A program made the position numbers and the translations under genes. The notes under the pieces are model-generated. The model was not told the DNA's origin. It worked only from the letters and a program-made list of their open reading frames with translations, and did not search any database. Source: an uncultured Gammaproteobacteria bacterium (GTDB lineage: Bacteria; Pseudomonadota; Gammaproteobacteria; Arenicellales; JAANXG01). Taken from it: 64,000 nucleotides of DNA. Shown here piece after piece: positions 52,222 to 60,994 of the stretch. The stretch covers positions 62,001 through 126,000 of the forward strand of contig CAMYJT010000008.1 of assembly GCA_947258785.1 (NCBI GenBank), read 5' to 3'. Position 1 is the first letter of the stretch; every line of letters starts with the position of its first letter.

Positions 52222-55154
52222 CCCCCCGGCGCCTCGGTCAAATCCACCGCCACACGGTCCAGCCGCAACATTCCACGGTCCAGCGACCTCAGGTATGCAC
52301 TCGTCCGCGCACGTTTGCTTTCGAGATACGGTCGGATCTGAAACAAGGCCAACTTGCCGTTAATAAATCCAAACTCAATGTCCGCGGGCGCCGGCCTGCC
52401 CTCGGCGTCCACGATGGGCGGGAATCGACCCGGCAGATCCTTGACGAGTCGGATCAGCTCAGCGATTTCCGCCGGCTGCAGCACCTGATCTTGGTGGCTC
52501 ACGGGCTGCTTTGTGATCCCGTCTCCCGAACCAACCACGTTTTTCACCACGGCGGTGGCTTGCGCCAGCAACCTGACGGCGCCGGTGTGCACGTTGACGC
52601 GCAACGATTCCGCAGCCTGTCCGTCGACCGCGCCACCGATGCCTTCATTGACCGCGATGGACAACCAATTCGGGTCGCCGGTGTCGATGTCTTGAGTGAC
52701 CAACACTCCGGACTTGTCCACCGGCACGCTGCGCAGCAGCAGCACCGCTGGATACACATGCTCGGGATGCTCCATGCGCGGCTGGCGCCAGGCAAAGGCC
52801 CGTTGCGTGAACGGCGAGGCCCAAACTTGTGACACCGCACGCACCACGTTGTCAATCCCCACGACATGAGGGACGGTCAGATTCAGGCCGGCCCCGGTGA
52901 AGCCGGGCAGGTCTTCCACGTTGGTGTCGCTGCGCACGAAGACACCGTAGGTGCCGTCGGAACCGAACACATCCGCCATCGCTGCCGCCAGTCGTTTGCG
53001 GAACTCCTCTCCGGGATCGGCGTCGAGAATCCACTGGTGCAGCCGTCCGCGAAACGATTCGTAGGCCTGCAGGCGGCCGGCCGACTCCGGGGGGAAGCTA
53101 TCGATGGCCCGGTACTGCGCAACCATCCAGTCAAAGACGCTAAGCCCGTGGTCGCGGTATGGCCGGCGGAGCAAGTCTCGGAACACACCGAACGGGATCA
53201 CCAGACCGTCGGCGACCGAGTCTGGGTAGTGATGACGCAATTCCCCGAGCTTGGCTGCCTTGGGTCCAACCGTGCGACCGGAATCGCGCGCGCGCAATTG
53301 CTGTAACGGCAGCATCCGCCGGTCTCCAAGGTCCAGTTTATCGAGGTCCGGCCGGATGGCGATTTCCGGCCCTTGTCCCGGATCCTCGGGTGCGCCGTCG
53401 TCGCGACGGAGCCGGACGGATCCGCGGACCGACACCGCCAGGGTCACGGCGTGTCCCTCGAAGCGACGCAATACCGGCAGCAGCGACAGATCCACCGCTA
53501 CATTGGGAATGCCCAGATTGCGGGCCAGCAGCTGGACATGAGACAGCGAATTGCCCTCTCCGGCGGTCAAAATACCCGCCACCGGCGGAAGTTCGGAGAT
53601 GGTCTCGGGCAATAAATAGATGCCATTCGGGTCCCTAGCCTCCGGGGCCGCCCCGGCGGCCAGATAGAGTCGCCCCCTGGCCAATCCGGGATTCAGGCTA
53701 CGCAGGCCGATACCCACTTCGTCACCGAACAATTCGTGCCGTATTCCGGCCAGCCGATTGGCATCCTGTAACAGGCTGTCCAGCGTTTGACTGTAGAAAA
53801 AGAGTGGGCTGCCCCGCAGTTGATCCTGCAGAAAAATACCCGCCTTCGGTTCGATGGCCGCCAATTTGTGCACAGCATTCTGGAAATGGAACCGCTGCCA
53901 CTGCACCCCCCACCCCGGCACCAGCGCCAGATAATCCAGGGCAGTTTTATAGGTGTGGAGATCGATCACCGTCTTCTCTTCCAACCCGTCGAGTTCGCTG
54001 TTCAGAGACCGCCGCTGGCGCGCGCTGATCAAACCGATGCCGTATACGGCCTGGATTGAGGACCTCAACCACCGCAGACGGTCGATACGGGTTGACTGGC
54101 CGATCCGGTCACGCAGTACCGTCGCCGCGGTGTAGTGTTCGTTCTCGAGCGCGCCACTGGCGTCGACCAGCGCCAGCCGCAAGGGTGCGGTGGCCGCCGA
54201 AGCGGCAGCATCGCGCACTTCGCTCAGAAGCTCGGAAGTCCTTTGCAAGCGTTGCTCCGCGGTTGCTGCGGGTCCGAGTGCTGTGGCCGCCCGAGCAAAC
54301 CGGCCCCTGGTGGCGCCGGCGAGCCCGGAATCACGAGCCAGGCGCGTTAGCCACTGCACCGCCGAACCACCGGCATAAACAGCGTCTATGGCGGCCGCAA
54401 GGTGCAAGTATTGCGGATACAACGGCGAGCCGGGTCGCCGCGCGGCGTACTCCCGCACCGCCGCGGCATCGCGGTGATCCGGTCGGACGTGGATTTTGTT
54501 ACGCAGCTGCTTGAAGTTGGCGTCCTGATCGGCCAAAGAGGCCGACAGCTGTCGTACCTCGGCGACGGATTTGGTCTCCTCGCCGTGATTCAACAGCTGG
54601 GATACGCTGCGGTAAGCCAGATACCGACGCCCCAACCACGACGGATCTTCTGCCAGCTTCAACAGCAAACGGCGAGCGCCGATCCGCTCGTCCTCCTCTT
54701 GCAGCGCACCGCGGTAGTAGCGGGCCCGGCGATAAATCCAGCCGTCGTCAGTTGCGATCAGGAACTGCTCAATCGCGATCTGGTTGAGGGCATCGGCGTA
54801 ATCGGGGCGAGACGTGAACGCAGCGGCATCCAGATCGGCCAGCACGTTGGCGACTAGGTAGCCGCCCGCCCGCAGCGTTTTCACGCGATCGTTCCACTCA
54901 CCATGCTGAACCCCACCACCGTGATTCCGGCAGGCGGATGACCGCGGCGGCAACACTGTGCCGTCCTTGCAGAACCAGCGTATGCGCACGAAGGGGCCAC
55001 GGTCCGAACGCTTCATCTCTTCGATCCACTGGCGCAACACGCCGGTATCCACCGGCTTGCCCTGCCCAATTACCGCCGATGCAGCAATCCATAAGGAAGC
55101 GAATACAACCAAGGTGCGATGCGGCGCCACTATGGTTAATAATCGGTTACACAT
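52209..55154 (-). CDS. Exported dikinase with glucan-water-dikinase domain order
   Basis: About 981 residues. A signal segment (TLVVFASLWIAASAVIGQG) at the start; a long helical N-terminal part (about 30-470); a phosphohistidine swivel domain (AGEGNSLSHVQLLARNLGIP, His near residue 538); and a C-terminal ATP-grasp domain like pyruvate phosphate dikinase (GPKAAKLGELRHHYPDSVADG, VFVRSDTNVEDLPGFTGAGLN, FAWRQPRMEHPEHVYPAVLLL). Swivel-before-ATP-grasp is the order of plant alpha-glucan water dikinase, opposite to PEP synthase. Export to an ATP-poor compartment is odd. The frame is open to 55307; the ATG at 55199 is another option. Confidence 0.8.
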   Translation of the reverse strand: MCNRLLTIVAPHRTLVVFASLWIAASAVIGQGKPVDTGVLRQWIEEMKRSDRGPFVRIRWFCKDGTVLPPRSSACRNHGGGVQHGEWNDRVKTLRAGGYLVANVLADLDAAAFTSRPDYADALNQIAIEQFLIATDDGWIYRRARYYRGALQEEDERIGARRLLLKLAEDPSWLGRRYLAYRSVSQLLNHGEETKSVAEVRQLSASLADQDANFKQLRNKIHVRPDHRDAAAVREYAARRPGSPLYPQYLHLAAAIDAVYAGGSAVQWLTRLARDSGLAGATRGRFARAATALGPAATAEQRLQRTSELLSEVRDAAASAATAPLRLALVDASGALENEHYTAATVLRDRIGQSTRIDRLRWLRSSIQAVYGIGLISARQRRSLNSELDGLEEKTVIDLHTYKTALDYLALVPGWGVQWQRFHFQNAVHKLAAIEPKAGIFLQDQLRGSPLFFYSQTLDSLLQDANRLAGIRHELFGDEVGIGLRSLNPGLARGRLYLAAGAAPEARDPNGIYLLPETISELPPVAGILTAGEGNSLSHVQLLARNLGIPNVAVDLSLLPVLRRFEGHAVTLAVSVRGSVRLRRDDGAPEDPGQGPEIAIRPDLDKLDLGDRRMLPLQQLRARDSGRTVGPKAAKLGELRHHYPDSVADGLVIPFGVFRDLLRRPYRDHGLSVFDWMVAQYRAIDSFPPESAGRLQAYESFRGRLHQWILDADPGEEFRKRLAAAMADVFGSDGTYGVFVRSDTNVEDLPGFTGAGLNLTVPHVVGIDNVVRAVSQVWASPFTQRAFAWRQPRMEHPEHVYPAVLLLRSVPVDKSGVLVTQDIDTGDPNWLSIAVNEGIGGAVDGQAAESLRVNVHTGAVRLLAQATAVVKNVVGSGDGITKQPVSHQDQVLQPAEIAELIRLVKDLPGRFPPIVDAEGRPAPADIEFGFINGKLALFQIRPYLESKRARTSAYLRSLDRGMLRLDRVAVDLTEAPGGWPG

Positions 55155-55440
55155 CGGATGACGCTTTCTTCGAAAATCCTTAATTATGTGCTTCAGCATA
55201 TCCCTATCATGCCTCAACCGGTGAGCTAACAAAATACGTCCCGGATCTTCATCAGCGCCGCTCGGCGGCCTCGTTAACGGCACTCGTCTGCGCAAATCAC
55301 CGGCCATAATGCCCGACTGGAATGCAACGTGACCAATACGATTTCGATTAAGTCAAAAAGCTGTTAACGTCGGCAACTCCTGGCGGATGATTATCACGAG
55401 CTAGTGACTACCGCCGCAGCGGAAACCTTGAGGCCCGGCA
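55155..55440. other. Divergent intergenic region
   Basis: 286 bases upstream of the dikinase and persulfide dioxygenase genes. The dikinase frame stays open into it (to 55307). An ACGAGCTAGTGAC string at 55396-55408 only weakly recalls the repeat-end CTAG and I do not count it. No promoter is certain. Confidence 0.35.
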
Positions 55441-56481
55441 ATGTTGATACGAGAACTAAACCAGATTCAGTGCAAGACCTATCTCGTGGCCTGCGCAGAA
55501 ACCCGCCGCGCGTTGTTGATCGATCCGGAACGCGGCCACGTGGACCGTTATCTCGGCGTACTCGCCTACGAAGGATTACGACTCGACGCGGTCATCGATA
55601 CACACACCCATGCAGATCATCTCTCGGGAGCGGCCTTGATGAAGGAGCTGACGGGAGTACGGTTGATCATGCACAAGCGGGCACCCACACCACAGGTGGA
55701 CGCATACGTAGACGATGGGGAAACCATTGACGTGGGCAGGCTCAGCGCCCGGGTGTTGCACACGCCCGGACACACCCCCGACAGCCTCAGTCTGCTGATC
55801 GGAGACCACGTCTTTACGGGGGACGTGCTGTTGATCGGCGGCACCGGCCGCACCGATTTTGCCGGCGGCGATTCCGGTGAGCAATACGATTCTATTACGG
55901 AAAAGCTGTTTACACTGCCTGACGCGACAGTGGTCCATCCGGCCCACGACTACCGCGGCAACACGGTTTCCAGCATCGGTCACGAGCGCACCCATAATCC
56001 ACGCCTGAAGGACCGCGGGAGGCAGGAGTATATCGATTTGATGGCGAGCATCGCGTTTCCGCTGCCCAGTAAGATCCAAGAGGTACTGCAGCCCAATCAG
56101 ACCGCCATCGACGACGATAAAATCCATTTCCCGGATCTCTCTCAACTCAATGAAGTGCGCCAGCTCGCCCCGCACGCCGTCCGCACCGCTATTGCAGAAA
56201 ACCATCCACCGCTGCTGCTGGATGTGCGTGAGCAGTCTGAATTTCAGGGCGAACTCGGCCACATCCGCGGCAGCATACTGATTCCGCTGAAACAATTGCC
56301 GGAACGGGCTGATGAATTGAGCGACCATCAAGCCTCCCCGATCGTCGTGGTGTGCCGCTCGGGGGTGCGTAGTACCACCGCGGCAGCGATTCTAACCGGT
56401 CTGGGATTCACCGATGTGTCCAATTTAAGGGGCGGCATGGTGGACTGGAACGAACTGGGGTTACCGGTGGAACGTCAATGA
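55441..56481 (+). CDS. Persulfide dioxygenase–rhodanese fusion
   Basis: A 346-residue protein. Residues 1-235 are an ETHE1-like metallo-beta-lactamase domain (DTHTHADHLSG, TPGHTPDSL, VHPAHDYRGNTVSSIGHER), which binds one Fe(II) and oxidises glutathione persulfide to sulfite. Residues 250-346 are a rhodanese domain (LLLDVREQSEFQGELGHI, active loop VCRSGVRSTT, Cys near residue 304). Fusion proteins of this kind (PRF) join persulfide oxidation with sulfur transfer. It likely works with the periplasmic rhodanese and cytochromes as part of sulfide/thiosulfate oxidation. Confidence 0.93.
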   Translation: MLIRELNQIQCKTYLVACAETRRALLIDPERGHVDRYLGVLAYEGLRLDAVIDTHTHADHLSGAALMKELTGVRLIMHKRAPTPQVDAYVDDGETIDVGRLSARVLHTPGHTPDSLSLLIGDHVFTGDVLLIGGTGRTDFAGGDSGEQYDSITEKLFTLPDATVVHPAHDYRGNTVSSIGHERTHNPRLKDRGRQEYIDLMASIAFPLPSKIQEVLQPNQTAIDDDKIHFPDLSQLNEVRQLAPHAVRTAIAENHPPLLLDVREQSEFQGELGHIRGSILIPLKQLPERADELSDHQASPIVVVCRSGVRSTTAAAILTGLGFTDVSNLRGGMVDWNELGLPVERQ

Positions 56482-56614
56482 ATCGGCACAAACAACTGCT
56501 GCCGACTATACCAACGGCATTGCGGGCATGCGCTGGGGATCGGGACACCATGAACGCAGCGTTCAGCGCCAGGCTAATGCCGTTCCCACCGCGAGCTGTC
56601 GGGGACCGCCGCAC

Positions 56615-57277
56615 ATGAAAAACAGACCGTCTCGCAAGACCCATGTACAACGCTATCTGCTGGCCGGCGTACTCACCGTTATCCCCGTCTGGATCACTTG
56701 GGTAGTGTTCAAATTCGTGCTCACACAGCTTTCGCAGATCGGCACGCCCTGGGTGAAGGTCTTGGCGTCCGGGCTGCGTAGCAGCGCCCCCACAGCTTCC
56801 GAATTCCTCTTGCATCCCTGGCTGCAGCCGGCGCTTGCCGTCGTGATCACCCTCATCGCGCTGTATTTACTCGGCCTGGTCACTACCCGCGTGATTGGTC
56901 GCCGATTGGTCAACGGCTTTGACAGCTTGATGGTAAGAATCCCAATGGTCCAGAACATCTACGGCGCCACCAAGAAACTGGTTGCGTCGCTCAGCGCCAA
57001 ACCCGGCCGGCTCGAGCGCGTGGTGTTGATTAATTTCCCCAATCAAGACATGAAGACGGTGGGATTCATCACCCGAGTCATGATCGACAAGGAGACAGGC
57101 CGGCAAATTGCGGCGGTGTACGTACCGACCACGCCCAATCCTACATCCGGTTACATGGAGATAGTGCCTGTTGAGCGCCTCACCACCACCGACTGGACCG
57201 TCGAGGACGCAATGACATTCATAATGTCGGGCGGCGCGGTGGGCCCGGATCGAATTGACTACAAAGACACCGTTTAA
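56615..57277 (+). CDS. DUF502-family membrane protein
   Basis: A 220-residue inner-membrane protein: cytosolic basic start MKNRPSRKTHVQRYLLAG, two membrane helices (VLTVIPVWITWVVFKFVL and LAVVITLIALYLLGLVTTRVIG), then a C-terminal domain with PMVQNIYGATKKLVASL, VVLINFPNQDMKTVGFIT, VYVPTTPNPTSGYMEIVP and the end MSGGAVGPD, all family traits. Function is unknown. The ATG at 56615 is preferred to 56528. Its last bases touch the repeat at 57276. Confidence 0.88.
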   Translation: MKNRPSRKTHVQRYLLAGVLTVIPVWITWVVFKFVLTQLSQIGTPWVKVLASGLRSSAPTASEFLLHPWLQPALAVVITLIALYLLGLVTTRVIGRRLVNGFDSLMVRIPMVQNIYGATKKLVASLSAKPGRLERVVLINFPNQDMKTVGFITRVMIDKETGRQIAAVYVPTTPNPTSGYMEIVPVERLTTTDWTVEDAMTFIMSGGAVGPDRIDYKDTV

Positions 57278-57353
57278 CCTGCATATCGCACCAAGGATCC
57301 CGAAAGCTGGCGAAGAGATCGGGCGGGACGCCCTGGCGCAATAGGCGGGCCAG
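57276..57353. repeat. Short copy of TIR-bounded repeat (78 bp)
   Basis: Left end CCTGCATATCGCACCAAGG (57278-57296), core AAGCTGGCGAAGAGATCGGG (57304-57323, exact match to the 37006 copy), right end CCTGGCGCAATAGGCGGGCC (57332-57351). The ends are more diverged than in the complete copies. It sits between the DUF502 stop and the heat-shock promoter. Confidence 0.65.
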
Positions 57354-57354
57354 G

Positions 57355-57383
57355 CTTGAAAAATGAATGTGACAGATCCATAT
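57355..57383 (+). promoter_or_regulatory. Sigma-32 (heat-shock) promoter
   Basis: CTTGAAA (57355-57361), 14-base spacer, ATCCATAT (57376-57383; consensus CCCCATnT, five of seven fixed positions at most differ by the first two). It fits the heat-shock consensus and places transcription before the hsp20 start at 57432. It begins two bases from the repeat end. Confidence 0.65.
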
Positions 57384-57431
57384 ACCGGTGAGTATCAACA
57401 ACGCCAACGACAAGTAGAGGAGGCATTGGCT

Positions 57432-57857
57432 ATGGCCACCACTTTCACCAGCCCACTCGACGCACTGCTCCGTTTGCAGCGCGCGCTGGATACCACAAGG
57501 ACCAGCGATTGGTTCGGATTGGGGACCAGCAGTCATGGGTCGTTCCCACCCATCAACGTGTTCCGGCAAGACGATAATTTTGTCGTGGTCGCGGAGCTGC
57601 CCGGTGTGCCCCGTGAGAACATCGATGTCCAGATCCACCGGGATAGAGTTCGCATACTCGGCAAGAAGACAATCGATTACGGAGAAAATGTCAGCGTGCA
57701 CCGTCGCGAGCGGGACAGTGGCAGCTTTGATCGCACTCTGACCATGCCCTTTCAAATCGATCCGCGAGGTGTAAAAGCCGAGTATCACGACGGTATCCTG
57801 ACCCTGCAGGTTCCTCCCGCGGAGCAGGAAAAGCCCCGATCCATCAATGTTGCCTGA
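57432..57857 (+). CDS. Small heat shock protein, Hsp20 family (first)
   Basis: A 141-residue alpha-crystallin-type chaperone: variable N-terminus MATTFTSPLDALLRLQRALD, alpha-crystallin core about 40-130 (FPPINVFRQDDNFVVVAELPGVPRENIDVQI; DRTLTMPFQIDPRGVKAEYHDGILTLQVP), and short tail RSINVA containing the I-x-V assembly motif. It holds unfolded proteins. GAGGAGG lies 8-9 bases before the ATG at 57432. A longer frame to 57363 would run through the heat-shock promoter and is rejected. Confidence 0.92.
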   Translation: MATTFTSPLDALLRLQRALDTTRTSDWFGLGTSSHGSFPPINVFRQDDNFVVVAELPGVPRENIDVQIHRDRVRILGKKTIDYGENVSVHRRERDSGSFDRTLTMPFQIDPRGVKAEYHDGILTLQVPPAEQEKPRSINVA

Positions 57858-57897
57858 CCGGCGCCAGATACAAATACTGAACTGTTAGGAGGTTGTC

Positions 57898-58293
57898 ATG
57901 GTTGAACAAGACTTAGAAGTCCGAGAAAAAAGGGAACTTGAAGCCGGCCGGGAGCAGACCATTCCCGGTAAGTATTTCGTGCCGGCGACCGATATTTACG
58001 AAACGGAAGACAAGTTGATGGTGGTGATGGAAATGCCGGGGGTTGAGAAAAAAAATGTCAACATCCAATTGGAAAAAAACGAGCTGACCGTCGAGGGCCA
58101 CATCGATTCAGAGAAGTATGCGCAGATCCACCCGGTCTACACCGAATACAATATCGGTCATTTCAGCCGCAGCTTCAGGCTCTCGAGCGAGATCGATCAG
58201 GAACGGATCGAGGCAAAAGTGGCCGACGGTGTATTGGCTTTGTATCTACCGAAATTACAAGAAGCGACACCGAGACGGATAAAAATATCCTGA
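57898..58293 (+). CDS. Small heat shock protein, Hsp20 family (second)
   Basis: A 131-residue alpha-crystallin protein: PATDIYETEDKLMVVMEMPGVEKKNVNIQLEKNELTVEGHID, FSRSFRLSSEIDQERIEAKVADGVLALYLPK, and end RRIKIS with I-x-I. AGGAGG is 7 bases before the ATG. It is 40 bases after the first hsp20 and is cotranscribed. Two different small heat-shock proteins in one unit often form mixed oligomers; the proteins here are clearly different in sequence. Confidence 0.93.
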   Translation: MVEQDLEVREKRELEAGREQTIPGKYFVPATDIYETEDKLMVVMEMPGVEKKNVNIQLEKNELTVEGHIDSEKYAQIHPVYTEYNIGHFSRSFRLSSEIDQERIEAKVADGVLALYLPKLQEATPRRIKIS

Positions 58294-58323
58294 TCAGAAT
58301 GGGTCGGAATCCGGACATCGACC

Positions 58324-58363
58324 GGCGCACCGCGCTCGAGCCGCACGTCGGCTGCGGTGCGCC
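58324..58363 (+). terminator. Large hairpin after hsp20 pair
   Basis: GGCGCACCGC (58324-58333) pairs exactly with GCGGTGCGCC (58354-58363), with an inner 5-bp hairpin in the loop. It lies 30 bases after the second hsp20 and would end the operon, or it may be a small palindromic repeat. Confidence 0.55.
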
Positions 58364-58556
58364 ACTTTGGGCGTCAGGCATACAGGAACTGCGGCATTTC
58401 TGACTTTGACGCTCGGTTAAAGCTGGGACTTGCCATCGCCCCGGCACTGCCCCGGACCCCATCTCCCGGCCCTGCAACCGCCGAATTTCGGTCTAAACTA
58501 AATAATGGAAGACCCTGGGGTGTCCAGTGTCGCGCAGGTTCTGATAAGGAGACACA

Positions 58557-58649
58557 ATGGCACAGATTAAGATGAAGAGAGAGACCGATCCTAAGAAGTA
58601 CTTACTGCTGGCAGTTTTGATGGGCGTTTTTGTCTATCTCATCGCATAA
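58557..58649 (+). CDS. Very small membrane protein (30 aa)
   Basis: ATG at 58557, stop TAA at 58647-58649. The product starts MAQIKMKRETDPKKYL and continues with a hydrophobic helix LLLAVLMGVFVYLIA. AAGGAG, 6 bases before the ATG, is a strong ribosome binding site, which is the main argument for a real gene. A single-pass N-in protein is expected; function unknown. Confidence 0.6.
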   Translation: MAQIKMKRETDPKKYLLLAVLMGVFVYLIA

Positions 58650-58908
58650 CAGCGGATCTGCAACTCGAGTTTTACAAGTTTATTTATTCCGTAATCCGGT
58701 TGTCCGGCTCGCATTTATTCGCCGCATCCTGACACATTTGTTTGAAGGTGTTTGGAGATCCGCGCGACGCCGTAGATACGCGTCTGGTGTGCGCCGACAC
58801 CCGGACACGCTGAACCTGCCCCGCGGTGGCGATCCGTCCGGTGGGTGAACGGACGTATTGCGGTCGCTCCGCGACGCGGCAGAATTATCCCCTTCGAGTG
58901 AGATTCAA

Positions 58909-60111
58909 CTAAGTCGTGGTGACGCCCTGATTCGGCGGTTCGATCCGCTGCAGCCAGGCCAGAGGTTGGCGGCGGCCGGATTGTTTACGCTTGTACATCG
59001 CTCGGTCCGCCATCGAGATCAACTCATCGAGGGAGAACACCTGGCGGGTATCGTGAATCGAGTATCCGACACTGATCGAGAGCGCATAGTCCCGATCGCC
59101 TCCGGAATTGTACCGTGCGATGTTTTCTTCGATCTTGCGAAGCACGACCTGCTCAATGTCCGGTATGCTCACGCCGATGAGCAGGACCACGAACTCGTCC
59201 CCACCGTAACGGGCGACCACATCCGCCTCACGCACCGAGCCCTTGAGGATCTTGGCCATCCGGCTCAGCGCCCGGTCGCCCTCCAGGTGACCGAAGTGGT
59301 CGTTGATCTGTTTTAGATTGTCCATATCCGCGAAGATAATCCCTATCTCCAGGTCTTTGCGGATGGCCAGCTTGATCTGCTGCCCGGCGAGCAGATAAAA
59401 ACCGCGGCGATTCAATGACCCCGTCAACGCATCGATGATTGCTGATTCTTCGTGTTTGACGGTGTCCGCCCCGCGGTAACCCAGTAGTTCGCCGCTGGGA
59501 TTCAGCACCGGAGTACCGCTGGTCGCCAGCCAGACCGACCTCCCGTCTTTGTGGACGTTGCGATTGATAAAACCACAAAAGGCGGTTTTGTCCGCAACTA
59601 CTTTAAAGGCCTCCTGCTTCAATGCTTCGCGGTCATCTGGATGGAAGAAATCGTAGAAATGGCGTTCCAAAACTTCTTCTGGCGTATAGCCCAGTATCTG
59701 CTCCACTACCGGACTGGAATAGGTGTATCTCCCGCGCGGATCGACCTCCCAGATCCATTCATTGGCGTTAGCGGCGATGTCCCGAAAACGCTCCTCACTT
59801 ACCGCCAGTGAACGAACCGCTCGATCGCGGTCCTCAATATAGCTGCGCAAAGGCCGGTAAACAAACCGAAATAACAACACCATCAGGACCAGCACTTGCA
59901 GACCCGCATTAATTAGGGTACTCACGAGGCCGGACAGCGGTGGAATCAAGGTGAATAACAGCATGATCGCGACTTCAGACACAAACAGGACGAGGATCAT
60001 GATCGCAAAAACGCGTAACACCAGCACGTGCGACCAACGCTCCACTGCGGATGGGATAGCAGACCGACCCTGGGGGTCAGCTGTCCGGGTTTCTTGTGCG
60101 TGCTGAGGCAT
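58909..60111 (-). CDS. Membrane PAS-GGDEF diguanylate cyclase
   Basis: A 400-residue protein: two membrane helices at about 28-50 and 60-85 (VFAIMILVLFVSEVAIMLLF, LISTLINAGLQVLVLMVLLF-type), PAS domain at about 110-230 (FRDIAANANEWIWEVDPRGRY) and GGDEF domain (active motif YGGDEFVVLL, and DMDNLKQINDHFGHLEGD). The intact GGDEF motif predicts synthesis of cyclic di-GMP. I choose the ATG at 60111 (MPQHAQET); the frame is open to 60237. No EAL domain is present. Confidence 0.92.
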   Translation of the reverse strand: MPQHAQETRTADPQGRSAIPSAVERWSHVLVLRVFAIMILVLFVSEVAIMLLFTLIPPLSGLVSTLINAGLQVLVLMVLLFRFVYRPLRSYIEDRDRAVRSLAVSEERFRDIAANANEWIWEVDPRGRYTYSSPVVEQILGYTPEEVLERHFYDFFHPDDREALKQEAFKVVADKTAFCGFINRNVHKDGRSVWLATSGTPVLNPSGELLGYRGADTVKHEESAIIDALTGSLNRRGFYLLAGQQIKLAIRKDLEIGIIFADMDNLKQINDHFGHLEGDRALSRMAKILKGSVREADVVARYGGDEFVVLLIGVSIPDIEQVVLRKIEENIARYNSGGDRDYALSISVGYSIHDTRQVFSLDELISMADRAMYKRKQSGRRQPLAWLQRIEPPNQGVTTT

Positions 60112-60571
60112 CAATTGCTTATAGATGACGGTCGCCCGCGCAGACAACCCGTCAAGACTGAACCGGCGCCATAGTAGTCCTCCCGGACCAAATCTGACTG
60201 GCCATGATGTGCTCGTCGATCGATCGCGCATCTGCATCCCTGTGTATACATGTCAGCACTCCCCTTGTTCCTGCGTTGTTAGTGGATTGTCCCAAATTTA
60301 CCAGATTTTGTGGACCGGCTGTGTACTCGCACCGACGACCGGTTGATGGCCTCCCTGCCCCGAGGTATCCGCCTTGCATAGATAGGCGGACCACTGCCAA
60401 ACCAGCATATTGTCCCAACGCGTACCGCCCCACGCCCGGTCTAAAACGGCCGCGCTCACGCTTCACGCAACAAAAATGAGCGCGCCGACGTCGCGCCAAG
60501 ACCGGGCTGTTGGGGTTGGGGGGATGTTAAAATACCGGCTGGACCGCCGGTATTAAAACTAAGCCGGAAGA
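60112..60571. other. Intergenic region with a terminator
   Basis: 460 bases between the GGDEF gene and the DRR-repeat gene, on the same strand. It includes the terminator at 60531-60554 and the promoter of the GGDEF gene. I see no further gene or repeat. Confidence 0.4.
60531..60554 (-). terminator. Rho-independent terminator of the DRR-repeat gene
   Basis: AATACCGGC (60531-60539) and GCCGGTATT (60546-60554) form a perfect 9-bp stem with a 6-base loop. Read on the minus strand the stem is followed by TTAAC, a short T-rich tail, right after the gene at 60572. Confidence 0.65.
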
Positions 60572-60763
60572 TCAGGAATCAGTTGTGCGGTCCACGTGGT
60601 CCCAGATATCACGGTCGGTTTGCCGGCGTCGGGGACGACGCCGGCGGTCTGATTTCGCCGGTTCCCATCGAACACCGCGGCGACGGTCGGTCCGCCGCCG
60701 GCGATCCACACCCATGCGCCGATCCGAACCGATATAATCCGGCGTAACGATCTTTTTGCCCAT
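60572..60763 (-). CDS. Small basic DRR-repeat protein
   Basis: A 63-residue protein: MGKKIVTPDYIGSDRRMGVD, then DRRRRTDRRRG, KSDRRRRPRRRQTDR. Repeats of DRR every 6-9 residues occur in short conserved proteobacterial proteins of unknown role. GGGGAA lies 4 bases before the ATG. The coding sequence is followed by a good terminator. It may bind nucleic acid, which is guesswork. Confidence 0.55.
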   Translation of the reverse strand: MGKKIVTPDYIGSDRRMGVDRRRRTDRRRGVRWEPAKSDRRRRPRRRQTDRDIWDHVDRTTDS

Positions 60764-60994
60764 GCGTTCCCCGACGAGATGGTCCAGACTGCGTCCCAGC
60801 CAGGAATGATGACTGAATGACTATGTCCTTTAAAGTTAATACTATATGCCCTGAAATACCAGGTTGATCGACGGTTACGACCTGCCTGTCAGACGCTGGC
60901 GGACTGCGCTCAGCTGGAACGACGGGCGAGAACGACAGCATAGCATTGGGGAGACAACCCCTAAACTTGAACCAAACCGAGCTGGGAGATGACA

